From Chloroflexota bacterium (GTDB lineage Bacteria > Chloroflexota > Anaerolineae > Anaerolineales > UBA11579), in the NCBI GenBank assembly GCA_013112575.1, contig JABFGG010000013.1:49883-113882 (forward strand): 64,000 nucleotides of DNA, written 5' to 3'. Shown here piece after piece: positions 18,935 to 27,674 of the stretch. Position 1 is the first letter of the stretch, and every line of letters begins with the position of its first letter. The notes under the pieces were generated by a model. That model saw only the letters and a program-made list of their open reading frames with translations, was not told where the DNA came from and did no database searches. The position numbers and the translations under genes are program-made.

Positions 18935-21295
18935 TTAAACTAGCGGCCAAAAGACGGGTAACACAAACATGGCGATCAGCAAGACAATGACCGTCAGTGG
19001 CAAACCCACCTTGATGTAATCCCCAAAGCGATAACCGCCCGGCCCCATGATGAGCACATTGGCGGGATGGCCAACCGGGCTGATGAAATTGGTTGAAGCG
19101 CCGAGGGCCACAACCATCACCAGGGTGTAAGGGGAAAGAGACAGGCTGGTAGCTGTGGTGATGGCTATGGGAGCCATTAAAACAGCCACGGCCGGGTTGG
19201 GCATGAACTGTGAGGCTGCCATACTGATCAAAAACAGCGTGCCAATAATGGTCAGCGGGCCTAAAGGCCCTACTAAAGCTACAACAGCTTCCGCTAAATA
19301 ATTGGCGGTCCCACTGCTTTGCATGGCGATGCCCAGTGGCAGCATGCCTGCAATCAGGAAGACAGCGCGCCACTCGATGGCCCGGTAGGCTTCGTCCATG
19401 GTCAGGCTGCCGGTCAGCACCATGAGCGTGGCCCCAATGACGGCAGCTATGGAGATGGGCAGCCAGCCCAGGCCGACGGATAAGACCACTCCGGCCATGA
19501 TGATGGCGGCCAGTCCGCTTTTCTCCACTTTGGGGGCGGCTTCAATCTCATCCAGGATGAGGAAATCGGCGTCAAAGGCTAGCACGCGCAAACGGTCGCG
19601 AGCACCGTGTAGCAGCAAGGCATCGCCCATGCGCAGTTGCATGTTGCGCAAGTCGTGCCGGTAAGCGCGCCCGCCACGGTAAATGGCCAGCACGCTGATG
19701 CCGTATTTCTCGCGGAAGTTCATCTGGCGCAGGCTTTTACCTGCCATCTCACTGTGGGGGGCCAACACCGCTTCCACCAGGCCCACCTGCTCGGATTCGA
19801 GGGCAGATAGATTGGGTTCATTGTCATCGTCATATTGCAAGGCTTGCAAACCGCGCATCATATCCACGTCTTGCAGCTTGCCCTCCACCAGTAGCTTGTC
19901 CCCAGCTTTTAAGGCGGCGTGTGGATCAGGCACCAGATTGGTCTGTCCATCACGTACAACTCCCAGCACAGAAAGGTCAAAGGCATCGGCCAGTTTGCTT
20001 TGCGCCAGGGACTTGCCATCCAGGTTGGAACCAGCCGGGACACCGATGAGGTGCAGGCGTTCGTGCAGTTTATAGGCTTCCGCCGAATCGTAGCCGGAGA
20101 TATCGAATTCGGGCATACGACGCATAGCGATTACATTTTCGCGCGGGGCCTGTACTAATAATGTGTCGCCAGGCTCCATAACAATGTCCTGGAGTTTGGT
20201 ACGAACGGCATGATCCCCGCGCCAGATGGCCAGCACGTTGACGCCATAGCGATTGCGGAAATTGCACTCAGCCAGGGTTTGCCCGATGATGTCGGCATCT
20301 GGATTGATGCCTACTTCAAGAATATCAACGTTGATCGAGGCGAGATCGTGTATATCCAGGTGTTCGTCGTCCTTTGCAATTGGGCTTTCATCTTCAATCG
20401 TGATCTGATTGCCGTTGTTCAACTCGGCTAACTGTTCGCTGCGCCCGGTGACCAGCAGGCGGTCGCCAGCCTGCAAGATGGTCAGGGGATCGGGAGCCAG
20501 GCGCGTTTCGCCATTGCGCAGCACACCGATGACGTTGAGGCTCAAAGCAGAACCAATATGACTTTCAGCCAGGGCCTTGCCGTGCAGACTGGAGTCCTCA
20601 GGCAGATCCATGAAGAACAGACGCTCTTGCATGCCGTAGACGTCGCCGGGGTCCCCGCTGCGGCGCATAGCTTTGCCCACGTCGTGGCTGGGGAGCAGGA
20701 AGCGCCCGAACAGAGCCATATACAGGATGCCGGCCAGTAAAGCGATGCCGCCCACAGGTATGAAATCAAAAAAGCCAAAGGGCTCCAAGCCAAAATCTGC
20801 CAGGCTGTTGCTGACCAGCAAGTTGGAAGGGGTACCGATCATGGTGGTGAGGCCACCCATAAGGCTGCCGAAAGCTAAAGGGATGAGCAGTTTGGAGGGG
20901 GAGCGCTTGGTGCGGCGGGCGATCTCCACAACCACGGGCAGTAGCATGGCGGCTACACCGATGTTGTTCATGAATGCGGACAACACACCTGCGACCAGCA
21001 TGATGACGATTAGCAGTCGTATCTCGCCATAGCCACCCAGACGCAAGACCTGCCTGCCCAGCGCATTGGCCACGCCTGTACGCGCCAGGCCCGCGCTGAG
21101 GATGAACACGGCCCAAATGGTGACCACGGCGGGGTTGCTGAAGCCGGATAAGGCTTCCTCGGGAGTCACCAGGTTCGCCACTACAAGCGTACCCAACACC
21201 AACAAGGCCACCAGGTCGACGCGCAGCTTCTCGGTGATGAAGAGCAGAATGGCAATGCCCAGGATGCCAAGGGTCAGCGCGATGGAGAGGGTCAC
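18935..21295 (-). CDS. SLC13/DASS-type permease with four RCK_C (TrkA-C) domains
   Basis: A 786-residue transporter of the SLC13/CitMHS type, with membrane halves at about 1-205 and 593-786. The sequences GFSNPAVVTIWAVFILSAGL and ASTNFISPVGHPANVLIMGPGG mark the two helical-hairpin repeats, with the sodium/anion-binding SNP and TNF loops. Between the halves sit four RCK_C domains at about 222-288, 320-388, 410-477 and 502-570. Domains 1 and 3 resemble each other (LAPDP/LVPDP, AGDRLLV/AGDKLLV), as do 2 and 4 (RNRYGVNVLAIWRG/REKYGISVLAIYRG), so a pair has been duplicated. Relatives commonly carry two. The substrate (dicarboxylate, sulfate or other anion) cannot be read. The ATG at 21293-21295 is used. 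Confidence 0.9.
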   Translation of the reverse strand: MTLSIALTLGILGIAILLFITEKLRVDLVALLVLGTLVVANLVTPEEALSGFSNPAVVTIWAVFILSAGLARTGVANALGRQVLRLGGYGEIRLLIVIMLVAGVLSAFMNNIGVAAMLLPVVVEIARRTKRSPSKLLIPLAFGSLMGGLTTMIGTPSNLLVSNSLADFGLEPFGFFDFIPVGGIALLAGILYMALFGRFLLPSHDVGKAMRRSGDPGDVYGMQERLFFMDLPEDSSLHGKALAESHIGSALSLNVIGVLRNGETRLAPDPLTILQAGDRLLVTGRSEQLAELNNGNQITIEDESPIAKDDEHLDIHDLASINVDILEVGINPDADIIGQTLAECNFRNRYGVNVLAIWRGDHAVRTKLQDIVMEPGDTLLVQAPRENVIAMRRMPEFDISGYDSAEAYKLHERLHLIGVPAGSNLDGKSLAQSKLADAFDLSVLGVVRDGQTNLVPDPHAALKAGDKLLVEGKLQDVDMMRGLQALQYDDDNEPNLSALESEQVGLVEAVLAPHSEMAGKSLRQMNFREKYGISVLAIYRGGRAYRHDLRNMQLRMGDALLLHGARDRLRVLAFDADFLILDEIEAAPKVEKSGLAAIIMAGVVLSVGLGWLPISIAAVIGATLMVLTGSLTMDEAYRAIEWRAVFLIAGMLPLGIAMQSSGTANYLAEAVVALVGPLGPLTIIGTLFLISMAASQFMPNPAVAVLMAPIAITTATSLSLSPYTLVMVVALGASTNFISPVGHPANVLIMGPGGYRFGDYIKVGLPLTVIVLLIAMFVLPVFWPLV

Positions 21296-21453
21296 TGAGC
21301 CTTATCCAGGCGATTTTGGATCATGATAATGCGAGGGAAAGAAGGCGTGATTAGCTGTCTTTTGGACGGATGCATAGGCTGAGCCGATTATACCTGTGGT
21401 GATATAATCCCTTGCTGCTTTAAACTTAACAAATTCGTGATGGGAGAATTCAG

Positions 21454-22806
21454 TTGAACCACACCGTGAAACCTGAAGATGTCCGAAAAACCATCGCCAA
21501 GCACATGCTGGCGGATGGCGCAGATGTTGTCGTGGATCTGGAACGTTCACATGGCGCATACCTTGTGGACCAGGTCACAGGCCGCGAATACCTGGATTTC
21601 TTTACCTTCTTTGCCAGTGCGCCTATTGGCCATAACCACCCCAAGATGCATGACTCAGCCTTTGTAGAGGAGTTGACGGCGGCCTCTTTGAGCAAGCCCT
21701 CCTCTTCCGATTTTTACACCACCTACATGGCCGAGTTCGTGGAGACTTTTGGCCGCGTGGCCATGCCCGATAGCATGCCGCACCTGTTCCTGGTGAGTGG
21801 CGGCGCTTTGGCCGTGGAAAATGCCCTCAAGGCAGCCTTTGATTGGAAGTATCGCAAGAACTTTGCAGGCATCGCCGGTGGCAATTTGATGGTCGATGGC
21901 CTGGGGATCAAGATCATTCACTTCCAGCAGGCATTTCACGGCCGTAGTGGCTACACACTTTCGTTGACCAATACCGCCGACCCGCGCAAGTATATGTATT
22001 TCCCCAAGTTCGATTGGCCGCGGGTTACCAACCCCAAACTGCATTTCCCGGTTACCGATAAGGTTCTTGAGGAAGTCAAGCTGCAGGAAGAGATCGCCAT
22101 TGCGCAAATCGAGGCAGCGGTCAAACAATATCCGGGCGACATCGCTGCCTTGATCATCGAACCCATTCAGGGCGAGGGTGGCGACAATCATTTCCGCCCC
22201 GAGTTCTTTGTGGAGTTGCGCCGCCTGGCTGATGAGCATGAGTTCCTTTTCATCGTGGATGAAGTGCAGACAGGTATGGGCATCACCGGCAAGATGTGGG
22301 CCATGGATCATATGGGTGTTGAACCAGACATCATTGCATTTGGTAAGAAGTCCCAGATCTGCGGCATTATTTCGGGACAGCGCATTGAAGAAGTTGAGAA
22401 CCACGTCTTTGAGGAATCCAGCCGCATCAATTCCACCTTTGGCGGCAACCTCACCGATATGGTGCGCGCCCGCCGTTATCTGCAGATCATCGAAGAAGAC
22501 AAATTGGTAGAGCATACGGCCAAGATGGGTGAAAAGATGCTCGGTCTTCTAAGTGATGTCGCTGAAGGATCGAACGGGCAGATCAGCAATGTGCGCGGCC
22601 GCGGCATGATGGTCGCCTTTGACTTGCCCACCTCGGCTAAACGCGATGCTTTGCTGGTTACCCTGATGCATAATGGCTTGTTTGCGCTGGCCTGTGGCAC
22701 ACACTCCGTGCGCTTCCGTGGCATGCTGGATACGCCCGAAGATGTGATCGAAAAAGCCGTGGAGATCGTGGCGGATAGCATCAATAAGCCTGAGAAGGTT
22801 GCCTAA
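21454..22806 (+). CDS. lat: L-lysine 6-transaminase
   Basis: A 450-residue class III PLP aminotransferase closest in style to lysine epsilon-aminotransferase, which converts lysine and 2-oxoglutarate to 2-aminoadipate semialdehyde and glutamate. Motifs: FFASAPIGHNHP in the N-terminal part, FLVSGGALAVENALKAA, IIEPIQGEGGDNHF, FIVDEVQTGMG, and the FGKKSQ segment with the PLP lysine at residue 298 or 299. The start is TTG at 21454 with GGGAGAA close upstream; no in-frame ATG is available earlier. No other lysine catabolic gene lies nearby. A terminator-like hairpin follows. Confidence 0.9.
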   Translation: MNHTVKPEDVRKTIAKHMLADGADVVVDLERSHGAYLVDQVTGREYLDFFTFFASAPIGHNHPKMHDSAFVEELTAASLSKPSSSDFYTTYMAEFVETFGRVAMPDSMPHLFLVSGGALAVENALKAAFDWKYRKNFAGIAGGNLMVDGLGIKIIHFQQAFHGRSGYTLSLTNTADPRKYMYFPKFDWPRVTNPKLHFPVTDKVLEEVKLQEEIAIAQIEAAVKQYPGDIAALIIEPIQGEGGDNHFRPEFFVELRRLADEHEFLFIVDEVQTGMGITGKMWAMDHMGVEPDIIAFGKKSQICGIISGQRIEEVENHVFEESSRINSTFGGNLTDMVRARRYLQIIEEDKLVEHTAKMGEKMLGLLSDVAEGSNGQISNVRGRGMMVAFDLPTSAKRDALLVTLMHNGLFALACGTHSVRFRGMLDTPEDVIEKAVEIVADSINKPEKVA

Positions 22807-22835
22807 TCTCAGTCATTTGCTTCATTAAAAATATA

Positions 22836-22863
22836 AATCCGCTCTCTTTCTAGAGAGCGGATT
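22836..22863 (+). terminator. Hairpin terminator after lat
   Basis: A perfect 12-bp stem (arm AATCCGCTCTCT) with a four-base loop starts 29 bases after the lat stop. The following bases CTGTTTG are only moderately T-rich. Confidence 0.65.
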
Positions 22864-22892
22864 CTGTTTGGACTAGTATCCTTTTTAGGATG

Positions 22893-22942
22893 TATTGAGG
22901 GATTCCTCGTCTCTCGCTTCGCTCGATTTCTCGGAATGACAA
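22893..22942. repeat. Intergenic palindromic repeat with GGATTCCTCGTC ... CTCGGAATGAC ends
   Basis: The run begins GAGGGATTCCTCG, passes through TCTCGCTTCGCTCGA and ends TTTCTCGGAATGACA. The outer arms (ATTCC...GGAAT) and the inner CGCTTCGCTCGA stretch can pair imperfectly. Similar GTCATTCCGAG/CGAGGAAT intergenic repeats are common in many bacteria as far as I know. It lies between lat and the sensor kinase gene with no reading frame. Confidence 0.5.
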
Positions 22943-23043
22943 TAACTATCGTTTCTCGTAGCCTCATTAAATATTGTTGAACGTAGTATATTTAGTTGAC
23001 TAAAGCCGTCTCTCATAGAAAATGTTAACGGCGACGCGATAAT

Positions 23044-24618
23044 ATGTATCCTATGCTGCCTGATTTCCGTGTGCGCCAGCGCGATTATCTATTAGAGATC
23101 GCCAAAGCGCTGACCCAGGTGCTTGACCTTGATAAGCTCCTGGTACGTATCCTACGCCTGTCGGCTGAAATGCTGGCGGGCCAGGCTGGTTTAATCGCCT
23201 TGCACACTGAAGAAGGTGGTTGGCGGTTGGCGGCTTCCTACGGCATCCCCACGCCCTTGTTACGCCATCTTGATCCCTTGCTGGCGGCCGTACCCAACCA
23301 CGAAGACCCCAAAACCTTTGAGTTACCCGAAGTTAACCGCATCCTGCAGGAAGTGACCAAGAAGGTCAGCTTGGGTTTATTGACCGGTGTGGGCCTGCCC
23401 ATGGTGGCCCGCAACCAGGTACTGGGTGTGATCTTCATCTTCCGCAATTACGCCGGGCGTTTCATGCGCAATGATCTCAAGTTGCTGGAAAGCTTTGCCG
23501 ATCAGGCCGCGATTGCCGTGCAGAATGCGCAGCTTTACACGCAGGTCAACCGCGACAACCAGCGACTGGATGCCTTGCTCGACTCGGTGGCTGACGGCAT
23601 TTTGATCCTCACCCCAGACCACACCATTGAGCGCTGCAATCCCGCCTTTGCGCGCATGTGGGACCTGCCCATCGCCGAGATCGTGGGCAAAAAGCACAGC
23701 GAGATCGTTAAGCTCAAAAACCTGGAAGAAGGCCAAACGCTGGAAGAGGCTGAAGTTAGTGGTTGGCCCCTGACACCGCATGCCTCTTTATATTCCGAAG
23801 GCGACGTAGAGCGCCCGGATGGTTCTAATTTGCCGGTGGGCCTGACCTACGCCCCCTTATTATCAATTGATGGCAACCTGATCAATATCATCGCCTCGGC
23901 GCGGGACATTAGCCATTTCCGTGAGGCCGAAGAATTAAAAAGCAATTTTATCTCGGTGATCAGCCACGAACTCAAGACCCCCGTTGCACTGATCAAAGGC
24001 TACGTGGGCACGCTGCGGCGTGAGGATGCCCGCTGGGAACGCGAAATCATTGAAGATAGCCTGGAAGTCATTGAAGAAGAATCCGATCGCCTGGCCGAAC
24101 TGATCGAAAACCTGTTGGATGCTTCGCGTCTTGAGGCTGGTGTGTTGGCCATTAATGCCACAGATATGTCTATGCCTGTGCTAGCTGATCGCTTGGCGGA
24201 ACGTTTTGAAACCCAGACGACACGCCATACGATCAAGGTCGATTTCCCGGAAGGCTTCCCGATTGTGTTGGCCGATGAAGAACGTATTACGCAGGTGCTA
24301 TCCAACCTGATCTCTAATTCCATTAAGTATGCCCCCGGCGGCCAGATCATCTTACATGGCGATGCCCGTGAAGATAAGGTCATCGTGTGTGTCACCGATG
24401 AAGGTCCGGGTATTGGTCCCGGCGAGATCCCCCACATCTTTGAGCGCTTTTACCGTTCCGAGACGGCCCAACGCAACCAGAAAGGGGCCGGACTGGGACT
24501 GTATCTCAGCCGCGCCATCATCGAAACGCATGGCGGCTCGATGTGGGTTGAACCCCAACCCGGTGGGGCTTGTATTTGTTTCTCTTTGCCGCGACCAACA
24601 GAAACAACTGATCTTTAG
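23044..24618 (+). CDS. Soluble GAF-PAS sensor histidine kinase
   Basis: A 524-residue kinase with no membrane segment. A GAF domain occupies about residues 15-165, a PAS domain about 172-290, and the HisKA box FISVISHELKTP carries the phospho-accepting His308. The ATPase part has the N-box SNLISNSIKYAPGG, the G1 box DEGPGIGPGEIPHIFERFYR and the G2 box GAGLGLYLSRAI. It probably senses a cytoplasmic signal. No response regulator is adjacent, so it is an orphan in this window. The downstream CpXC gene has its own promoter-like region. Confidence 0.92.
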   Translation: MYPMLPDFRVRQRDYLLEIAKALTQVLDLDKLLVRILRLSAEMLAGQAGLIALHTEEGGWRLAASYGIPTPLLRHLDPLLAAVPNHEDPKTFELPEVNRILQEVTKKVSLGLLTGVGLPMVARNQVLGVIFIFRNYAGRFMRNDLKLLESFADQAAIAVQNAQLYTQVNRDNQRLDALLDSVADGILILTPDHTIERCNPAFARMWDLPIAEIVGKKHSEIVKLKNLEEGQTLEEAEVSGWPLTPHASLYSEGDVERPDGSNLPVGLTYAPLLSIDGNLINIIASARDISHFREAEELKSNFISVISHELKTPVALIKGYVGTLRREDARWEREIIEDSLEVIEEESDRLAELIENLLDASRLEAGVLAINATDMSMPVLADRLAERFETQTTRHTIKVDFPEGFPIVLADEERITQVLSNLISNSIKYAPGGQIILHGDAREDKVIVCVTDEGPGIGPGEIPHIFERFYRSETAQRNQKGAGLGLYLSRAIIETHGGSMWVEPQPGGACICFSLPRPTETTDL

Positions 24619-24649
24619 CAACACATCAGCTTTTACAAAATAATACGAC

Positions 24650-24684
24650 TATAATGCATGCGACGTTGCCAGTGGCAAACGTCG
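24650..24684 (+). promoter_or_regulatory. -10 box and leader hairpin of the CpXC gene
   Basis: TATAAT at 24650-24655 is followed at 24661-24684 by a hairpin (arm CGACGTTGCC, loop AGT, return arm with one bulged A). The expected transcription start falls at the base of the hairpin, so the message would begin with it. The ATG at 24708 has AGGAG upstream. No good -35 hexamer was seen. Confidence 0.5.
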
Positions 24685-24707
24685 ATTAATTTAGGAGTTT
24701 CAATTCT

Positions 24708-26051
24708 ATGGTTCAGACTCAAATCAAATGCCCACAGTGCGGGCAGCCCATTGTTGCGGAAGTCGAGCAGATCCTGGATACCAGCGTTGACCCACAGGCC
24801 AAAGCCAAGATCCTGTCCGGTGCGTTCAACGTGGCACAATGCCCACACTGTAATTTCCAGGGGCCCTTGTCTACACCTTTTGTATATCATGACCCAACCA
24901 AAGAGTTATTGTTAACCTATTTCCCGCCGGAGTTGGCCTTGCCGCGCGACGAGCAGGAAAAAGCTATCGGCTCGATGATCAACCAGGTGATGGAAAACTT
25001 GCCGCAGGAACAGCGTAAGGGCTATCTGCTCAACCCCCAACCGGTGCTGACCATCAAAGGCTTGCAGGAACGTATCCTGGAAGAAGATGGCGTCACCAAA
25101 GAGATGATCGAAGAGCAGGAGCAGCGTGTGCGTCTCATCCAGGAGATGATGGATATGGATGAGACGGCATTGGAGGCCCGGGCCAAAGAAGAAGACGAGA
25201 ACATTGATGAACAGTTCTTTGCCATCCTGGCCCAACTGGCCCAGGCTACGGCTGGCGGTGGTGATGAGGGTGGTACGCGTAAACTCATCGACCTGCAAAA
25301 CAAGTTGCTACCATTAACTACCTATGGCCAAAAGGTGCAGGCCCAATCTCAAGAGATCGAGGCCGTGGTCAAAGAATTGCAAGAACTTGGAGAGAACCTC
25401 ACCCGAGAGAAATTATTGGAACTGGTGCTGGATGCCAAAGATAACGAAGTGCGCCTGGAGACCCTTGTGGGTGTCGCCCGCCAGGGCATGGATTACCAGT
25501 TCTTCCAACAACTCAGCGAAAAGATCGATGCAACTGAAGGTGATGAGAAGACAGACCTGGGCATGTTGCGCGAAAAATTACTCGACATGACCCGCCAGAT
25601 CGACGAGGCATTGCAGGCACGTTTGCAAGTTGCCAAACGCAACCTGGATACTTTGCTCGACCAGCCTAACATTCCCGAAGTGGTCACGCAGAACCTGCCC
25701 GCCATTGATGACTATTTCCTGCAAGTGCTCAACCAGGAACTGGAAATGGCCCAACAGGCCGGTGACCAGGAAAAACTGGGCAAGTTGCAGCAGGTTGTCG
25801 AGACCCTCAACCAGGCCTCCGGTGGAGCTGAGTTACAGCTATTGGATGACCTGCTCAAAGCCGAAGATGAAGCCGCTCAGGACAAATTGCTGGAAGAGCG
25901 CAAAGATGAAATCAGCGACAAGTTCCTGGAGACCCTTACGGGCCTGATGGTGCAGATGCAGAATGGCGATGACCAGGAATTATCCGACAAGGTGCGGGCC
26001 ATCTATCGCAAGGCTTTGAAGCTGTCCATGCAAACGGGGATGGCGGGGTAG
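24708..26051 (+). CDS. CpXC-domain protein
   Basis: A 447-residue protein. The first 130 residues form a CpXC domain with paired cysteines: IKCPQCGQP at residues 7-15 and QCPHCNFQG about 35 residues later, a likely zinc site. The remaining 310 residues are acidic, strongly helical and rich in Gln, Glu, Leu and Asp, consistent with coiled coils or helical repeats, with no further recognised domain. The function of CpXC proteins is unknown. It follows the histidine kinase gene but has its own -10 box and leader hairpin, and it is closed by a strong terminator, so it is probably a single-gene unit. Confidence 0.82.
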   Translation: MVQTQIKCPQCGQPIVAEVEQILDTSVDPQAKAKILSGAFNVAQCPHCNFQGPLSTPFVYHDPTKELLLTYFPPELALPRDEQEKAIGSMINQVMENLPQEQRKGYLLNPQPVLTIKGLQERILEEDGVTKEMIEEQEQRVRLIQEMMDMDETALEARAKEEDENIDEQFFAILAQLAQATAGGGDEGGTRKLIDLQNKLLPLTTYGQKVQAQSQEIEAVVKELQELGENLTREKLLELVLDAKDNEVRLETLVGVARQGMDYQFFQQLSEKIDATEGDEKTDLGMLREKLLDMTRQIDEALQARLQVAKRNLDTLLDQPNIPEVVTQNLPAIDDYFLQVLNQELEMAQQAGDQEKLGKLQQVVETLNQASGGAELQLLDDLLKAEDEAAQDKLLEERKDEISDKFLETLTGLMVQMQNGDDQELSDKVRAIYRKALKLSMQTGMAG

Positions 26052-26077
26052 GTTAGTAGATCGTAGAGAATTTGGAA

Positions 26078-26106
26078 GGGCGATGCACGTGCATCGCCCT
26101 TTTTCT
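26078..26106 (+). terminator. Rho-independent terminator after the CpXC gene
   Basis: A perfect inverted repeat with 11-base arms (GGGCGATGCAC) at 26078-26099 is followed by a T-tract. It begins 26 bases past the stop codon. The arm contains the GGGCGA...GC start seen in other palindromes of the window. Confidence 0.9.
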
Positions 26107-26229
26107 ATTTCAAATTTTTGTATATAGACTTGTGATCAGACTATTCCGCTATCCTAAACACTGAATCAAAAAAATCCCTACGAACTCAGATAGATCAGTG
26201 TGACCCAACCGCTTCCGGATGGTAGGGGG

Positions 26230-27171
26230 TTACTCTTCGGGTGATCCCCAAGAGCAGGCCAGTTCATTGAAACATATGTATGGAGCACCAATTTGGTTTC
26301 CAAGATTCTCCAACCCAGCTAAGAAATCCAAATTAACCGCTTCTTTATCAACATCAAATTGGATGGAAGTGATTTCCATGTCCAGCTTTGTTACTGTTTC
26401 TCTTAAGAATTTGAGAATTAGACCAGTTTCCTCATCAACCCATGCTAAGTAGGTTTCCCTGTCGTTTGTGTACCCAATGACTGAGACGTTGCGATCCAGG
26501 TATATTTGTCTACCAAACAGTGTATAAGTGTTGCGTGGACTCCCGTAAGCGAACCACTGTGGATAAACAAAGGATTCGATGGGAGAGAGAATTGCTGCCA
26601 CAAATGGATGATGTCCTTCTTTCCAGGCGTCTAAACCAACATTTGCTACTTCATCCAAGTTGGTGGGCAAAGATGTAATCTGGTTAGTAATGTCATCTTG
26701 CTCCGTTTGATAATATCCGTCCAATTCTTCAACAACAACATATCTCACCTCTCCGTCTGTGATAAATAGATTTGGGAGGCCTAATCCAACTTTTGAACGA
26801 GTATCGATATAAGCAATATCTGGTTGCTTAATGAAGAAGTCAATAGAATAGGTATCTTTGGGGTTCCCAGAAGAATAAAACCAATTCAATTCTGCTGTAC
26901 CTTTGACCGAATCCCAAAGGGTATGGCTGTTCAACATCCTAAGCAAAATGTACTTAACCTCTTCGCTTATCTGGTTTTCAGGTGTTGGGGTAGCCGGTAC
27001 TTGTAATGATGTATCTACGGTCTGGTTAGTTTGTGTAGATAAAATTGTAGTTGGAGTTTCTGTGTTGGGAATGATGGTGGGAGTAGCTACAGTTGGTAAT
27101 GACTTGCAGGCTGTGAGGCTGACAAAAATTAGCCCAAAAAAGATTTTAAGTATCCGTTTTAGATTGAGCAT
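26230..27171 (-). CDS. Lipoprotein of LolA/LppX-like type
   Basis: The start is set at ATG 27169-27171, whose A is also the last base of the HIT gene stop (TGATG overlap); an ATG 15 bases upstream is an alternative. The signal peptide ends FVSLTAC. A Thr/Pro linker follows and then a domain of about 250 residues with long antiparallel strands (TYSIDFFIKQPDIAYI, LPNLFITDGEVRYVV, TYLAWVDEETGLILKF, EITSIQFDVDKEAVNLDF). The strand pattern resembles lipoprotein-localisation-factor-like (LolA/LppX) folds, which hold hydrophobic ligands; that placement is tentative. The gene is AT-richer than its surroundings. Confidence 0.65.
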   Translation of the reverse strand: MLNLKRILKIFFGLIFVSLTACKSLPTVATPTIIPNTETPTTILSTQTNQTVDTSLQVPATPTPENQISEEVKYILLRMLNSHTLWDSVKGTAELNWFYSSGNPKDTYSIDFFIKQPDIAYIDTRSKVGLGLPNLFITDGEVRYVVVEELDGYYQTEQDDITNQITSLPTNLDEVANVGLDAWKEGHHPFVAAILSPIESFVYPQWFAYGSPRNTYTLFGRQIYLDRNVSVIGYTNDRETYLAWVDEETGLILKFLRETVTKLDMEITSIQFDVDKEAVNLDFLAGLENLGNQIGAPYICFNELACSWGSPEE

Positions 27172-27674
27172 CAGGTATTTCGCCATATTTCTTCAAGAGT
27201 AAATCGTAGCTCATAAGCCATTTCTGCGCGTTGTTGTTCAGAAACCAGTTCCCTATTTGAGGATAGAAAATCATCGTTCTCGTAGCGTGGTGTGACATGA
27301 ACGTGATAATGCCATACGTCCTGTCCCCCGGCAGATTCATTGTTTTGGCGAATCGAGATTCCATCACAATCCCAAATCTGCTTGATAGAAAGTACCACAG
27401 CTTTGGTCAATTTGACGATGTCAGTCGCCAATTCAAGCGGCAAAGTATAAATGTTCTCTATGTGCGTAATGGGAATAACCAGAGTGTTCCCCAGGTTATT
27501 TGAGTATTGATGAGCACTTATGACTGCGGCTACTACATTATTGTGAAAAACAATATCTGGATATAAGTTGTGTGGCTGGTCATTATGGATGCTCTCGAAA
27601 AGTGAGCAAAAAGGACATTTGTAGGTAGCTGGAGAGTGGGAAAAGTTACTCAAGTGATTGCTTGAAGACCGCAT
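27171..27674 (-). CDS. HIT-family nucleotide hydrolase/transferase
   Basis: A histidine-triad protein; the catalytic motif HYHVHVTPR (HxHxHxxP) lies in the C-terminal half, preceded by NESAGGQDVWH. An N-terminal CPFC pair is the zinc-associated CxxC of many HIT proteins. The ATG at 27672-27674 has GGGGAG at a suitable distance, while a TTG further upstream (27692) lies deeper in the DinB gene and is less likely. Either way it overlaps the DinB-like gene end by about 29 bases or more. The nucleotide substrate is unknown. The base composition is AT-rich, like the lipoprotein gene that follows it. Confidence 0.85.
   Translation of the reverse strand: MRSSSNHLSNFSHSPATYKCPFCSLFESIHNDQPHNLYPDIVFHNNVVAAVISAHQYSNNLGNTLVIPITHIENIYTLPLELATDIVKLTKAVVLSIKQIWDCDGISIRQNNESAGGQDVWHYHVHVTPRYENDDFLSSNRELVSEQQRAEMAYELRFTLEEIWRNT

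Noticed and set aside
21296..21453. A lysine riboswitch upstream of lat
   Set aside because: The spacer is too short and shows none of the conserved L-box pattern by eye.
21655..22515. A 286-codon minus-strand frame opposite lat
   Set aside because: No motifs, no ribosome site, and it covers the core of a certain aminotransferase.
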